The notes beneath the pieces are model-generated. The model saw nothing but the letters and a program-made list of their open reading frames with translations. It was not told the origin of the DNA and did no database searches. Below are positions 45,092 to 55,144 of a stretch of DNA of 64,000 nt, piece by piece (position 1 is the stretch's first letter; each line of letters begins with the position of its first letter). The stretch covers positions 693,001 to 757,000 of the forward strand of contig NZ_UAPU01000005.1 in the NCBI RefSeq assembly GCF_900445255.1, in the 5' to 3' direction. Position numbers and translations under genes: made by a program. Source of the stretch: Anaerobiospirillum thomasii (GTDB lineage: Bacteria; Pseudomonadota; Gammaproteobacteria; Enterobacterales; Succinivibrionaceae).

Positions 45092-45108
45092 CCAGCACAT
45101 TGTGCTGG
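45092..45108 (+). promoter_or_regulatory. Hairpin in the rpsU leader
   Basis: CCAGCAC (45092-45098) and GTGCTGG (45102-45108) form a perfect stem with a 3-base loop, 33 bases upstream of the rpsU ATG, followed by TTTTG. It may influence termination or S21 autoregulation; this is inference from position only. Confidence 0.45.
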
Positions 45109-45117
45109 TTTTGATAA

Positions 45118-45357
<240 letters not shown>

Positions 45358-45401
45358 TCACGCGCCCATCTTTTAAGATATGGCTGTGTTAGTCTAGTTT
45401 T

Positions 45402-45475
45402 GTTAAAAAGGATCTTCCTTTTTTAACGGTGTTTCTAGATAAGATTAAGGGTAAGCATATGCTTGCCCTTTTTAT
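45402..45475 (+). terminator. Terminator region after rpsU
   Basis: Two hairpins: GTTAAAAAGGA (45402-45412) with TCCTTTTTTAAC (45416-45427), and GGGTAAGC (45449-45456) with GCTTGCCC (45461-45468) followed by TTTTTA. The second is the better intrinsic terminator. The 44-base gap after the stop has no gene. Confidence 0.75.
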
Positions 45476-45504
45476 ATTACATATCAAATCCTCTCCGCAA
45501 ACTT

Positions 45505-46884
45505 TTAAACAAGGTTGATTAAATCAACAACTCTACGTATAGGTATAACATCCATGCCTTCTATTGCCTTTCTTGGCATATTGTCATATGGAACAATGGC
45601 TGTGGTAAAGCCCTGTTTAAAGGCCTCGGCTATGCGCTCCTGACCTGACGGCACAGGTCTTATTTCACCTGTAAGACCAATCTCACCAAAGGCAATGGTA
45701 CTTCTATCTAAAGCCTTGTTATTAAAGGATGAAAGCAGAGCCAGTACCAGAGGCACATCTGATGCTGTCTCCTCGACTTTTACGCCGCCTACCACATTGA
45801 TAAACACATCCTGATCATTAAAAGACACTCCTGCATGTCGGTGCAGCACCGATAGCAGCATAGACAGACGGTTACTGTCAGTACCAATGGACAGACGTCG
45901 TGGATTGCCATAGCTGTTGTCAACCAAAGCCTGCAGCTCTACAAGCAGAGGTCTTGTGCCCTCCCAGACCACCATGGCAAGCGAGCCTGCAGCTACCTCA
46001 TCCTGCCTGTTTAAAAATATGGCCGATGGGTTTTTAACCTCTTTAAGGCCTGTGTCTGTCATGGCAAAGACACCAATTTCATTGATGGCTCCAAAGCGGT
46101 TTTTATGACAGCGCAATGTTCTAAAACGCGGATCTGAACCTGACTCTAAAATAACAGAGCAGTCAACACAGTGCTCTAAGATTTTAGGGCCTGCTATAGT
46201 GCCATCCTTTGTGACATGGCCAATCATAAACACGGCTATGCCTGTGCGCTTGGCAAACTGAGTAAGAGCAGCTGCTCCCTCTCTGACCTGACTTACAGAT
46301 CCAGGAGCACTCTCAACTCCCTGCACATGCATAACCTGAATGGAGTCAACAATTAAAACAGCAGGCTTTTCAGTGGCCGCAAACTGACAGATGGTATCTA
46401 TTGAAGTTTCAGCTGCAATTCTTACATTGTGAGTCTCAAGATTAAGGCGTTTTGCTCTTATGGCCACCTGCTCTAAAGACTCCTCGCCTGTCACATATAA
46501 AACTCTTTGTGACAAAGACAGACGACAGATCATCTGCAAAAGAAGCGTAGACTTGCCGGCACCAGGATTGCCGCCGATTAAAACCACAGAGCCTGGCACA
46601 ATACCACCACCCAAGGCTCTGTCAAATTCACTGTAGCCTGTGGATAATCTTTGAGTTTTGTGGATCTGCACATTATCAAGTGAGCTGATACCAGAGCCTG
46701 AGGCTCCTGCAAAACCGCTCATGGCCCTTTGTGCAGCAGCCCGTCCGGCACTGGCGCTACTTTCTCTTTCCACCACACTTTCGCTTATGGTGTTCCACTG
46801 CCCGCACTCTTTGCACTGCCCCTGCCAGCGCGTGTATCTAGCCCCGCACTGCGCGCAGATATATACAGTTTTAACTTTAGCCAT
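45505..46884 (-). CDS. radA: DNA repair protein RadA
   Basis: 459 residues. N-terminal C4 zinc finger CAQCGARYTRWQGQCKECGQW, RecA-like core with Walker A GGNPGAGKST, the RadA-specific KNRFG motif (RCHKNRFGAINEIGVF), and a C-terminal Lon-protease-like domain. It promotes branch migration in recombination. It overlaps none of its neighbours but follows serB by 3 bases, as in E. coli where serB-radA are together. Confidence 0.96.
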   Translation of the reverse strand: MAKVKTVYICAQCGARYTRWQGQCKECGQWNTISESVVERESSASAGRAAAQRAMSGFAGASGSGISSLDNVQIHKTQRLSTGYSEFDRALGGGIVPGSVVLIGGNPGAGKSTLLLQMICRLSLSQRVLYVTGEESLEQVAIRAKRLNLETHNVRIAAETSIDTICQFAATEKPAVLIVDSIQVMHVQGVESAPGSVSQVREGAAALTQFAKRTGIAVFMIGHVTKDGTIAGPKILEHCVDCSVILESGSDPRFRTLRCHKNRFGAINEIGVFAMTDTGLKEVKNPSAIFLNRQDEVAAGSLAMVVWEGTRPLLVELQALVDNSYGNPRRLSIGTDSNRLSMLLSVLHRHAGVSFNDQDVFINVVGGVKVEETASDVPLVLALLSSFNNKALDRSTIAFGEIGLTGEIRPVPSGQERIAEAFKQGFTTAIVPYDNMPRKAIEGMDVIPIRRVVDLINLV

Positions 46885-46887
46885 GAT

Positions 46888-47784
46888 TTAGCAGGCCATA
46901 GTCTCAAGCAGCAGGGCAATAGCTGCAAGTGAGCTGTAATTTAAAGCAACAGCCACCTCCTGCTGCACCTTAGGTTTGGCATGATAGGCCACAGCAAGAC
47001 CAGATTGTTTCAACATTAAAAGATCATTGGCCCCATCGCCTATACAGACGCTGTTTTCAAGACTTACGCCCCTGTCTTTGGCAAAAGAGCATATGGCATC
47101 GGCCTTTGCCTGAGCATTTACAATCTCACCTACAACCTTGCCTGTAAATCTGCCATCCTTAATCTCAAGAGTATTGGCCCTTACCATATCAAGATTATAT
47201 TTGTGCTCTAAAACCTCAATCAACTGAGTAAAGCCGCCAGATGCTATACCCCTGCCCCATTTAGCTTTGCCAGTAGTCTCTAAAAGTACAGACAGACCGT
47301 CAGTTTCGTGCATAATCCCTTTAACCTTATCAAGAACCTGAGCATCGCCATCTTTTAATAAAGCCACACGTCTTGTAAGTGAGGTATTAAAATCCATATG
47401 TCCAAGCATAGCCTGCTCTGTAAGACGGGCAATCTCATCATAAAGGCCAAGGGCTCTTGCAATTTCATCAATGCCCTCAATCTGCACTGATGTCATATCC
47501 ATATCCATGACTAAAACACCACTGCTGTTTAAATTTGGCAGATGTGACAGACAGAACACATCAAAATCAAAAATTTTGTCAAGCACAGCCTGATGCACTG
47601 CCCTTTGCGTTGTCTCAAAGCTGTTATCTATAAAGCTGTAGATAAAAAGTGAATGCTCATAGCCGCCTTTTTTGTGCAGCAGTGCCAAGCTCTCTTTATT
47701 TAAATTTAAAGTGTTTACAAAGTTATCAAATGAAAATGTATTTAAAAACTCACTGTCTTTTTTAACTATTACTAAAATCTGCAT
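46888..47784 (-). CDS. serB: Phosphoserine phosphatase
   Basis: 298 residues; last step of serine synthesis. HAD motif I is seen as MDMDMTSVQIE (nucleophile Asp and the second Asp, then Thr), motif II and III in GGFTQLIEVL and the C-terminal GDGANDLLML. Motif I reads DMDMT in place of the common DMDST. N-terminal part is a regulatory ACT-like stretch of about 85 residues. Forms an operon pgm-serB-radA, with 18 bases to pgm and 3 to radA. Confidence 0.93.
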   Translation of the reverse strand: MQILVIVKKDSEFLNTFSFDNFVNTLNLNKESLALLHKKGGYEHSLFIYSFIDNSFETTQRAVHQAVLDKIFDFDVFCLSHLPNLNSSGVLVMDMDMTSVQIEGIDEIARALGLYDEIARLTEQAMLGHMDFNTSLTRRVALLKDGDAQVLDKVKGIMHETDGLSVLLETTGKAKWGRGIASGGFTQLIEVLEHKYNLDMVRANTLEIKDGRFTGKVVGEIVNAQAKADAICSFAKDRGVSLENSVCIGDGANDLLMLKQSGLAVAYHAKPKVQQEVAVALNYSSLAAIALLLETMAC

Positions 47785-47802
47785 TTTAAAATACTCATAT
47801 AA

Positions 47803-49440
47803 TTACAAACCTGTAGCCTTGGAGATAATCTTCCTTGCATTATCTAAAATACTTTGTGCATGCTCTTTTGATACCTGAGACTCATAATATATTTTATAAA
47901 GATTTTCAGTACCTGACGGTCTTACTGCAAAAAAGCCATCTTCAAGTAAAACCTTGATGCCGCCTAAGGACTGTCCATGCAGAGAATCAAAGATCTTTAC
48001 CACCCTGGAGCTGCCAAGATAATCAAGAGACAGTGCCGAGGCATTTAAACGCCCAAAGGCCTCTTTCTGCTCTCTTGATATCACCACATCCTGTCTGCTG
48101 TAGTAAAATGAGCCGAATTTATCATTAAGATCTGACACATAATCATTAAGGCTTTTGCCGCAGATGGCCATAATCTCAGCTGCAAGCAAAGAACTGCTGA
48201 TACCATCTTTATCAGAGCTCATAACCTTGCCGTCAAGATCTAAAAATGAGGCTCCGGCGCTGTCTTCACAGCCATAGACAAGCTTTTGTGTATATAAAAG
48301 CTCAGAGACCCATTTAAAACCAATGGCTGTCTCATATACTTCATAACCTGCGCTGTGCGCTATCTTATCAATTAAAGCTGATGATCCTATATTTTTGCCA
48401 ACAAGCAGATCACCTTTCCATAACTCTCTGTTATTTAAAAGATAATGCAGCATTATAGATAAATAATTGGCTGAAAGCAGCAGTTTGCCATCAGCTGTGA
48501 CAATGCCATGTCTGTCAGCATCAGGATCGGTGGCCACACCTACATCAAATGATCCTTTATAGTCACAAAGAGGCTGCATGGTATAGGCAGAGACGCAGTC
48601 CATTCTTATCTTGCCATTATAGTCATATGGCATAAACTGAAAGGTAGGATCGATTTTTTTATTGATAATATCTATATTTAATTTATATCTGTCAGCTATG
48701 GCCTCAAAATAGGACAGAGCACTGCCACCTTGCGGATTTACAGCAATTTTTATATCACTACAGGCTATGGCATCAAGCCTTATGACTTTTGCTAAGGCCT
48801 CAATGTACAATCTTTGCATATCAGCATAATGTACATAAGGTGAGTTTAAAGCCTCTTTAAAGGAATGGGTTTTTACCTGCGCATTGTTATTTAATAAAAT
48901 TTCATTGGAGAGAGTTTCAATCTCCTTGGTATATTTTTTAACCGCAGGACCGCCGTAGGCTGGATTGTACTTAAAGCCACCATCATCAGGAGGATTGTGC
49001 GATGGAGTTAAAATTATGCCATCTGAGAATCTATCACTTTCTTTATTGTGCCTGACTATCATATAGGAGATGACAGGGGTCGGTGTTACCTTAAAATCTG
49101 TATCGATGATGACATCCACTCCATTGGCTGTAAGCACCTCAAGGGTGGTTTTAAAGGCAGGCTCTGATAGAGCATGTGTATCTCTGCCTAAAAAGACAGG
49201 ACCTGTATACCCCCACTTTTTGCGCAGAATAACAATAGCCTGAGTTATAGCCTGTATATGTTTTTGTAAAAACACTCCGTCGCAGGAGCTGCCTCTGTGG
49301 CCTGAAGTACCAAAGGCAATATGGGCATGTCTGTTATCCCTGTCAAAGTCTTTTTCATAATAGTCGCTTATAAGACGCGGAATATCTACAAGTTCAAATT
49401 CACTGCCCAGATGCCCAGCTCTGCTGCTTACACTCATCAT
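47803..49440 (-). CDS. pgm: Phosphoglucomutase, alpha-D-glucose specific
   Basis: 545 residues, full length compared with E. coli Pgm (546). Phosphoserine loop TSGHRGSSC, metal-binding ATDPDADRHGIV, substrate loop CEDSAGASFL, and the C-terminal phosphate-binding RPSGTENLYK. It interconverts glucose 1- and 6-phosphate for glycogen and envelope sugar synthesis. First gene of pgm-serB-radA. The start lies at MMSVSSRAGHLG; either of the two Met codons could be used. Confidence 0.95.
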   Translation of the reverse strand: MMSVSSRAGHLGSEFELVDIPRLISDYYEKDFDRDNRHAHIAFGTSGHRGSSCDGVFLQKHIQAITQAIVILRKKWGYTGPVFLGRDTHALSEPAFKTTLEVLTANGVDVIIDTDFKVTPTPVISYMIVRHNKESDRFSDGIILTPSHNPPDDGGFKYNPAYGGPAVKKYTKEIETLSNEILLNNNAQVKTHSFKEALNSPYVHYADMQRLYIEALAKVIRLDAIACSDIKIAVNPQGGSALSYFEAIADRYKLNIDIINKKIDPTFQFMPYDYNGKIRMDCVSAYTMQPLCDYKGSFDVGVATDPDADRHGIVTADGKLLLSANYLSIMLHYLLNNRELWKGDLLVGKNIGSSALIDKIAHSAGYEVYETAIGFKWVSELLYTQKLVYGCEDSAGASFLDLDGKVMSSDKDGISSSLLAAEIMAICGKSLNDYVSDLNDKFGSFYYSRQDVVISREQKEAFGRLNASALSLDYLGSSRVVKIFDSLHGQSLGGIKVLLEDGFFAVRPSGTENLYKIYYESQVSKEHAQSILDNARKIISKATGL

Positions 49441-49739
49441 CTACCACCTTATGCTCTGTACTTAATCAGGATATTATACAGTCATGATATTACAATATAA
49501 GACTCTTACACAAAATCTTGGCAATTATAATAACATCAGCCTGCCTGTAAATTTAAAACACTCCCTGCTTTGCAGAAAAATGAACCTTACATTTACCCAT
49601 CTGATACAAATATAAGCAACACAAAGGGCCGTTTCTTAAATTGTGCCGCCCTTAATGCTTTGAGCCTTGTTTATAAAAAAGATAGTTTTTTAACTGTATA
49701 CAAATGATAGAGCCTAAAGTTTTTGGCTATAAAATACAA
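49441..49739. other. Non-coding region upstream of pgm
   Basis: 299 bases containing the pgm promoter region and the 3' flank of the frameshifted gene. No gene or strong hairpin was noticed. Confidence 0.35.
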
Positions 49740-50359
49740 TTAGATGGCCCTGAAGGTAGGCGCGAGAGGATCATCGCTGCTCTCATAGTTATAGGCAACA
49801 GATGAATTATAACTCTGACTTTCAAGACGCAGATTGTCTGTATCATTGTAAAGGCGCCTTACATCATCTTTTAAATAGGCATAGACCTCATAATCCTTAT
49901 TGTTTATCTCCACAACATAACGCTCTGGATTGGCATTATTGGCAATATGCTCGCGCCACTGCACCATATGCCCTATAGATGCATAATCGTTAATACTCTC
50001 ATCCATGTCTCTTGCAAGCTTTAAATCTGCCTTTTTGGGCAGATATACTGTCTGCCCTGCAAAGCCTGTGCAGGCATAAAGCACAACCTTTTTATCATCC
50101 TTTATAAGATCTTTTTATCTGCAAGCTCAAAAACAAGGTGCAGTGTATTTTTATCAAAGGCAGGTCGTGTATGCTTTGGTACATAGGCCTCGCTGTGCTC
50201 AAGGGAAAGATGTTTGCCAATCTGTGTAAAGACACTGCTCTTTGCACTCTGTGCTGACAATCTAGTGCGCCCCTGCGGATCGCTGTGTCTTGTCTCACCT
50301 GCATAGAGGCTTGCACAGCTGCGTGGCAGTGACTCTCTTAAACTGACTCTGTCTGACAT
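49740..50359 (-). pseudogene. Unknown gene, probably frameshifted at a poly-A run
   Basis: ATG at 50359 with AGGAGG 5 bases upstream opens a frame, MSDRVSLRESLPRSCASLYAG..., that stops at 50102 after HLVFELADKKIL. From the five-A run at 50112-50116 the next frame continues KDLIKDDKKVVLYACTGFAG and runs to 49740, ending PLAPTFRAI. If one A were added, the two parts would form one protein of about 205 residues. The gene is not recognised; the second part has a Tyr-rich, acidic end. The change could be a true mutation, a sequencing slip or, less likely, programmed slippage: TAAAAAG is not the standard A_AAA_AAG heptamer. Confidence 0.6.
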
Positions 50360-50374
50360 ATAGCCTCCTAGCAA

Positions 50375-50741
50375 TATCCCTTACCGATATTGTATGCAAC
50401 TTTAATAAATTAATAAAATATTTTTAATATAGTATTTGCATCTGATAAAAGTTATCTTAATCTAAATTTTATCTACACATAAAAACTGCCTAATGTATGC
50501 CAAAGTTATAAATAGATTTATAAAACATTTTTCTTAAAGGGTATAAAAGATACAGCACCAAGGACAATATTTAAAATCTGCCCCTTTGAGTATAAATACT
50601 TATGCTAAAGCCACGATCACGACCTGAGTGACAGGCAAGCTTGTACACTGTGTCTTTTATATATGCTTTTAAATTTAAGGGCATATATTTAATAAAAATA
50701 AGGCTTTGTTATATAGGTAGATTTTAACAGCTATCTTTATT
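50375..50741. other. Non-coding AT-rich stretch
   Basis: 367 bases between the frameshifted gene and the tatD-like gene, which both read leftward. It holds the promoter of the former and any terminator of the latter. GTGTCTTTTATATATGC near 50658 is only a remnant-like motif; nothing is recognisable. Confidence 0.35.
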
Positions 50742-51614
50742 TTACACGCTTTTTGCACCTATAAAATTATACAGATTGTCACTGACAAGGCGCTCAAGAG
50801 ACTTCTCATCAAGATCTAAAATCTCAGCTACACTTTTATAGACATTGTGTAAAAAAGCGTGGGGGTAAATATCAGAGCATCCGTCATAATCACTTTCAAT
50901 AAGAATTCTATCTTGGCTTATAAGCTTTAGCATAGTCTGGCATTTGTCAGATGTAAGATACTTAACATTATCCTTTACATTACCATTTGCCACACAGACT
51001 GTGTCTTTGACATCTGATATAGTATCTGCTGTCATCTTCTTTTTTATAAGATTAGAGCCAAAGGAGAAATAGGCATTATAGCTACTGTAGGCCTTAAGCA
51101 GATCATAGCTTAATGTAGCGCCATGTATGCAAAAGACTGGCAGTTTATGCTCAGCTTTTAGGCAGGATAAGAGTGAGAGCATAAGATCATGCCCTTTTAC
51201 TACATGTAAGGATACTGCCTTTTTATATTTAAAGGCCACATCAAGCTGTGCTTTGCAGATGGCAATCTGCTCTTGAGCAGATACTGATGCTCTTTTATCA
51301 ATACCAATTTCACCAAGACCACACAGATTATAAAAATCCCTGTCTTTTATGACGCTATTGTGCAAAGTAAAAAGTCTGTCAAGATAGGCTTTGATATAAC
51401 CTTGTCTGTCAGATACGCACATCTTGTCTAAAAACAGAGGATGAAATCCTGCAAAAAAGGCAATATTGTGGCTTTTACAAAGATTGACAAGGTCATTGAC
51501 TGAGCTCTCATCCACCCCCATAAAGACAGGCTTTATCTTAGAAACAAGAGTGCTTTTTAAAAAGGCACTCTTGTCTTTGACAAAGGACAGATGCACATGA
51601 GAGTCAGTTAGCAT
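50742..51614 (-). CDS. TatD-family metal-dependent DNase
   Basis: 290 residues. Metal ligands: TDSHVHL at the start, the bridging Glu in GLGEIGID, His in SLHVVKGH and CIHGA, and the final Asp in ESDYDGC. Closest in layout to the YjjV branch of the TatD family. It begins one base after the prfC stop (TAG|ATG), so the two are cotranscribed. The exact substrate is unknown; family members are 3'-5' DNases or tRNA-processing aids. Confidence 0.85.
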   Translation of the reverse strand: MLTDSHVHLSFVKDKSAFLKSTLVSKIKPVFMGVDESSVNDLVNLCKSHNIAFFAGFHPLFLDKMCVSDRQGYIKAYLDRLFTLHNSVIKDRDFYNLCGLGEIGIDKRASVSAQEQIAICKAQLDVAFKYKKAVSLHVVKGHDLMLSLLSCLKAEHKLPVFCIHGATLSYDLLKAYSSYNAYFSFGSNLIKKKMTADTISDVKDTVCVANGNVKDNVKYLTSDKCQTMLKLISQDRILIESDYDGCSDIYPHAFLHNVYKSVAEILDLDEKSLERLVSDNLYNFIGAKSV

Positions 51615-53207
51615 CTAGTGCTCACGGGTGGCGGCAAAGACTACCTTAGGATGGCGCTCCTGTGTAAGTGACAGATTGACGCCAGAGCTTGCAAGATAGG
51701 TAAGATTGTCACCACCATCAAGAGCAAGATTCTGTGGCACCTTGTTCTCAAGCTCTTTTAAGGCCTTCTCATCATCAGAGCTTACCCAGCGGGCTGTAGT
51801 TACAGCTACACTCTCATACAGAGCATCTACACCATACTCATGCTTTAGACGTGATACCACCACATCAAACTGCAGCACACCTACAGCACCCACAATAAGA
51901 TCATTTGACACAAGAGGTCTGAAAACCTGCACTGCACCCTCTTCAGATAACTGCACCAACCCCTTTAACAGCTGCTTTTGCTTTAATGGATCGCGCAGAC
52001 GTATACGGCGAAAGAGCTCTGGGGCAAAGTTTGGAATACCACTAAAGTGCAGAATCTCACCTTCGGTGAAGGTATCGCCTATTCTTATGGTGCCATGATT
52101 GTGAATACCAATGATATCGCCGGCCACAGCCTCTGAGGCCATCTCTCTTTCACCTGCCATAAAGGTTACGGCATCAGAGATCTGCACATCACGCTCAATT
52201 CTGACATGACGCATTTTCATGCCCTTGCTGTAGCGGCCTGAAACTATGCGCATAAAGGCAATTCTGTCTCTGTGCTTTGGATCCATATTAGCCTGAATCT
52301 TGAAGATAAAGCCTGTAAGCTTCTCCTCATTGGCCACAACCTCTCTTGTGTCGGCACTGCGGGCAAGAGGAGATGGCGCCCATGAGGTCAGTCCGTCTAG
52401 CATACAGTCCACACCAAAGTTACCAAGAGCTGTACCAAAGAAGACAGGGGTAAGCTCACCTGCTAAAAAGGCCTCTTCATCAAAGGCATTGGAGCCACCT
52501 TCAATAAGCTCCATATCATCGCGCAGCTTTGAGGCCAGATCCTCTCCTACAGCAGCATCAAGATCCTTGTTATCAAGGCCTTTTATGATATTCTTTTCCT
52601 GAATATGAAAGCCCTCGCCTGAGTGATAGAGAATAACCTCATCACGCTGTATATGATAGATACCTTTAAAGGATTTGCCAGAGCCTATAGGCCAGGTGAC
52701 AGGGGCACATAAAATATTAAGCTCCTTTTCCACCTCATCTAAAAGCTCCAGCGGATCACGGGTCTCGCGATCAAGCTTGTTCATAAAGGTCAAAATTGGA
52801 GTTGAGCGCAGACGGGTAACTTCCATGAGCTTGCGTGTTCTCTCCTCAACACCCTTGGCAGCATCGATTACCATAAGGCATGAGTCAACAGCTGTAAGCA
52901 CACGGTAGGTATCTTCAGAGAAGTCCTCGTGGCCTGGGGTATCAAGCAGATTTACAATACAGTTGTTATATGGAAACTGCATAACAGAGGTGGTAACAGA
53001 AATGCCACGCTCCTTTTCCATGGCCATCCAGTCGGATTTGGCAAATGATCCTGTTGAGCCGCGGCCTTTGACCTCACCTGCTCTTTGAATAACTGATCCG
53101 AATAATAAAACCTTTTCTGTAATTGTTGTCTTACCGGCGTCTGGGTGGGAGATAATGGCAAAAGTCCTTCTTTTGGCCACTTCCTGTAAAAAATTCTTGT
53201 CAGCCAT
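51615..53207 (-). CDS. prfC: Peptide chain release factor 3
   Basis: 530-residue GTPase that recycles RF1/RF2 after termination. G1 [14 protein letters not shown]2 [12 protein letters not shown]3 [13 protein letters not shown]4 FMNKLDRE, and C-terminal [18 protein letters not shown]. Length and order match E. coli RF3 (529). Starts an operon with the TatD-like gene. Confidence 0.96.
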   Translation of the reverse strand: MADKNFLQEVAKRRTFAIISHPDAGKTTITEKVLLFGSVIQRAGEVKGRGSTGSFAKSDWMAMEKERGISVTTSVMQFPYNNCIVNLLDTPGHEDFSEDTYRVLTAVDSCLMVIDAAKGVEERTRKLMEVTRLRSTPILTFMNKLDRETRDPLELLDEVEKELNILCAPVTWPIGSGKSFKGIYHIQRDEVILYHSGEGFHIQEKNIIKGLDNKDLDAAVGEDLASKLRDDMELIEGGSNAFDEEAFLAGELTPVFFGTALGNFGVDCMLDGLTSWAPSPLARSADTREVVANEEKLTGFIFKIQANMDPKHRDRIAFMRIVSGRYSKGMKMRHVRIERDVQISDAVTFMAGEREMASEAVAGDIIGIHNHGTIRIGDTFTEGEILHFSGIPNFAPELFRRIRLRDPLKQKQLLKGLVQLSEEGAVQVFRPLVSNDLIVGAVGVLQFDVVVSRLKHEYGVDALYESVAVTTARWVSSDDEKALKELENKVPQNLALDGGDNLTYLASSGVNLSLTQERHPKVVFAATREH

Positions 53208-53341
53208 AGCGTTTTGAGAATAAGTAAATTTAAAGTATAAAAAAGTTGTGCTATATTAGCATGTTTCTAAAGATTTTACTTGTATTTTGTCCATCCTGGA
53301 CCTGCACAATCTATCTTTTTGTTAAATATCAGGAGATGTCT

Positions 53342-54034
53342 ATGACTATCGGTATTATAGGAGCCATGGATGAGGAGCTTAAGATCCTCTGCTCAAAACT
53401 TCAAAACCGTGAGGATGTAACTATAGGTGCCTACAGCTTTTTCAAAGGCACGCTCAGGGGCAAGGATGTAATCCTGGCAAAATCAGGTATTGGCAAGGTC
53501 CGTGCAGGATCGGTATGTGCCACCCTTATCAACACCTTTAAGGTTGATGCCATTTTAAATACAGGCTCAGCAGGTGCCATCAGCTCTGAGCTTGATATTG
53601 GCGATACAGTGTTTTCTCAAAAGGTGGCCTATCATGATGTAGATCTTACAGTCTTTGGCTATCAGCAAGGTCAGCTGCCAGGCTACAAGCAGTATTTTAT
53701 AGCAGACAGCAATCTTTTAGAAAAGGCCCGTGAGGCTTCAAAAAATGTGCAGGACTACCGCGTTTTCTCAGGTACCATAGTCTCTGGCGATCAGTTTATT
53801 GCCAGCAAGGAAAAAACCATAGGTTTTGCCTCTGTGTTTGAAAATGCCATGGTCTGTGAGATGGAAGGTGCCGCCGTGGCCCAGGTCTGCACTGACTTTA
53901 ATATTCCATTTTTAATTATAAGAGCAGCCTCTGACAGAGCAGATGGTGCCTCTCCTGTCTCTTTTGAGGACTTTTTACCAATGGCCTCAAAAAACTCAGC
54001 TCTGCTAGTTGAAGAGCTTGTAGCTCTTTTATAA
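53342..54034 (+). CDS. mtn: 5'-methylthioadenosine/S-adenosylhomocysteine nucleosidase
   Basis: 230 residues; E. coli Mtn has 232. Start chosen at ATG 53342 (MTIGIIGAMDEELKIL) with AGGAG 6 bases upstream; the upstream frame to 53246 is not needed. Catalytic residues are in MDEEL (Glu) and SGDQF, MEGAAVAQVC and RAASDRADG (Asp). It recycles SAM by-products and makes the AI-2 precursor. It leads a plus-strand group with a CobD-like gene 22 bases on. Confidence 0.94.
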   Translation: MTIGIIGAMDEELKILCSKLQNREDVTIGAYSFFKGTLRGKDVILAKSGIGKVRAGSVCATLINTFKVDAILNTGSAGAISSELDIGDTVFSQKVAYHDVDLTVFGYQQGQLPGYKQYFIADSNLLEKAREASKNVQDYRVFSGTIVSGDQFIASKEKTIGFASVFENAMVCEMEGAAVAQVCTDFNIPFLIIRAASDRADGASPVSFEDFLPMASKNSALLVEELVALL

Positions 54035-54056
54035 TTAAAACCACTCTGGATAAAGC

Positions 54057-55094
54057 ATGGATATACTACATTCACTTTATAATGCCGAGCAGACAGCCAA
54101 GCTTATTTTAAACAATCCAGAGCTTTTTTATGAAAAACTAAAGCTCTTTTCCACATATCCATGCTCTATCATGCTCTTTGCCTTTATCATTGAGTCCTTT
54201 ATCCCTATTCCTGCTTTTTTGCGCCTTAACTATATCTACAGCAGCATGTGCCGTCTTGGCTTTAAGGTCAACCGCAAGGACAATTCACAGCAGCAGAATT
54301 TTCTCTCTGGTCTATTTTTATGTCTGCTTGCTGCCTTAATCTCAATTTTGCTGCTTGAGATTTTAAAATTTCTCTCAGGCAATGATATTGTAGTTGTGAT
54401 TATAACTTTAACCCTGCTCTTATCTTTGCGCGACTATCAGGTGCTCTCACAGAGATTTTGCCGTCTTATGAGTGAAAAGGCTCTGTACTATAAAGAGCAG
54501 GGCAAGGCGCTCATTGCGCCGCATGTGCTGCGTGATACAACCAAACTCTCTGATATGGGTATGAGCAAAGCTCTTAGTGAAAGCGTTATTATAAATACAG
54601 CCTCACGCTTTTATGCTGTGCTCTTTTGGTATGCCATACTAGATCTTGAAGGGGCCCTTGTCACCTATCTTGTCACCGTACTGTGCAAGGCCTTTTCCAT
54701 TAAAAAAGAGGAGAATATTCCTTTTGGCCTTAGCATCTACCGTGTCTCACAGGCAATATTTTTAGTTCCATATCTTACAATTGCCCTGCTTTTAGCCCTG
54801 CGCTCTTTAAGACCCTATAAATTTTTAAAAACAGTTTTTACACAGTGCACAACCTATCCAAATTTCACTACAGGCATACTTTTATCAGCCACAGGTCTTA
54901 GTCTTAATCTTAAGCTCTCAGGCCCGCGTTTTTATTCAGGCGATGAGAAGGTACGCTATGAACCTTTAGGTGGGGATCATATTGCCCGCGCCGACAGCCC
55001 TCTTTTGTGCATGCGCATAATAAGAATGTGCGGCATAATTTTTATCTGCTTTAATTTTATAATTTACATCTATAATATGCACAGCATTGCATAA
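54057..55094 (+). CDS. CobD/CbiB/AmpE-family membrane protein
   Basis: 345 residues with about seven hydrophobic segments. The stretch LRDTTKLSDMGMSKALSES...NTASRFYAVLFWYAILDLEGALV follows the CbiB/CobD pattern (RDT-LS----A--ES---N-----APLFW---LG-PGA), and the late SLNLKLSGPRFYSGDEKVRYEPLGGD fits the family LGG-A-Y motif. It could be cobinamide-phosphate synthase or an AmpE-like relative; no other cobalamin gene is near, so the role is open. The ATG at 54057 has GGA 7 bases upstream; the gap to mtn is 22 bases, suggesting an operon. Confidence 0.6.
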   Translation: MDILHSLYNAEQTAKLILNNPELFYEKLKLFSTYPCSIMLFAFIIESFIPIPAFLRLNYIYSSMCRLGFKVNRKDNSQQQNFLSGLFLCLLAALISILLLEILKFLSGNDIVVVIITLTLLLSLRDYQVLSQRFCRLMSEKALYYKEQGKALIAPHVLRDTTKLSDMGMSKALSESVIINTASRFYAVLFWYAILDLEGALVTYLVTVLCKAFSIKKEENIPFGLSIYRVSQAIFLVPYLTIALLLALRSLRPYKFLKTVFTQCTTYPNFTTGILLSATGLSLNLKLSGPRFYSGDEKVRYEPLGGDHIARADSPLLCMRIIRMCGIIFICFNFIIYIYNMHSIA

Positions 55095-55144
55095 ATACCA
55101 AAAGATAATATAAAAACTGATACTGCATATATCACGGAGACAAT

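Noticed and set aside
50105-50120. Programmed -1 frameshift at TAAAAAG
   Set aside because: The standard heptamer A_AAA_AAG needs six A residues; there are five here, and no downstream stimulatory stem was seen.
50095-50316. A 73-codon frame inside the frameshifted unknown gene
   Set aside because: It lacks a ribosome site and is in a frame unrelated to the one with AGGAGG; it is a shadow.
53246-53341. Longer N-terminus for mtn
   Set aside because: The AGGAG before ATG 53342 and the family start MTIGIIGAMDEE make the longer frame unnecessary.
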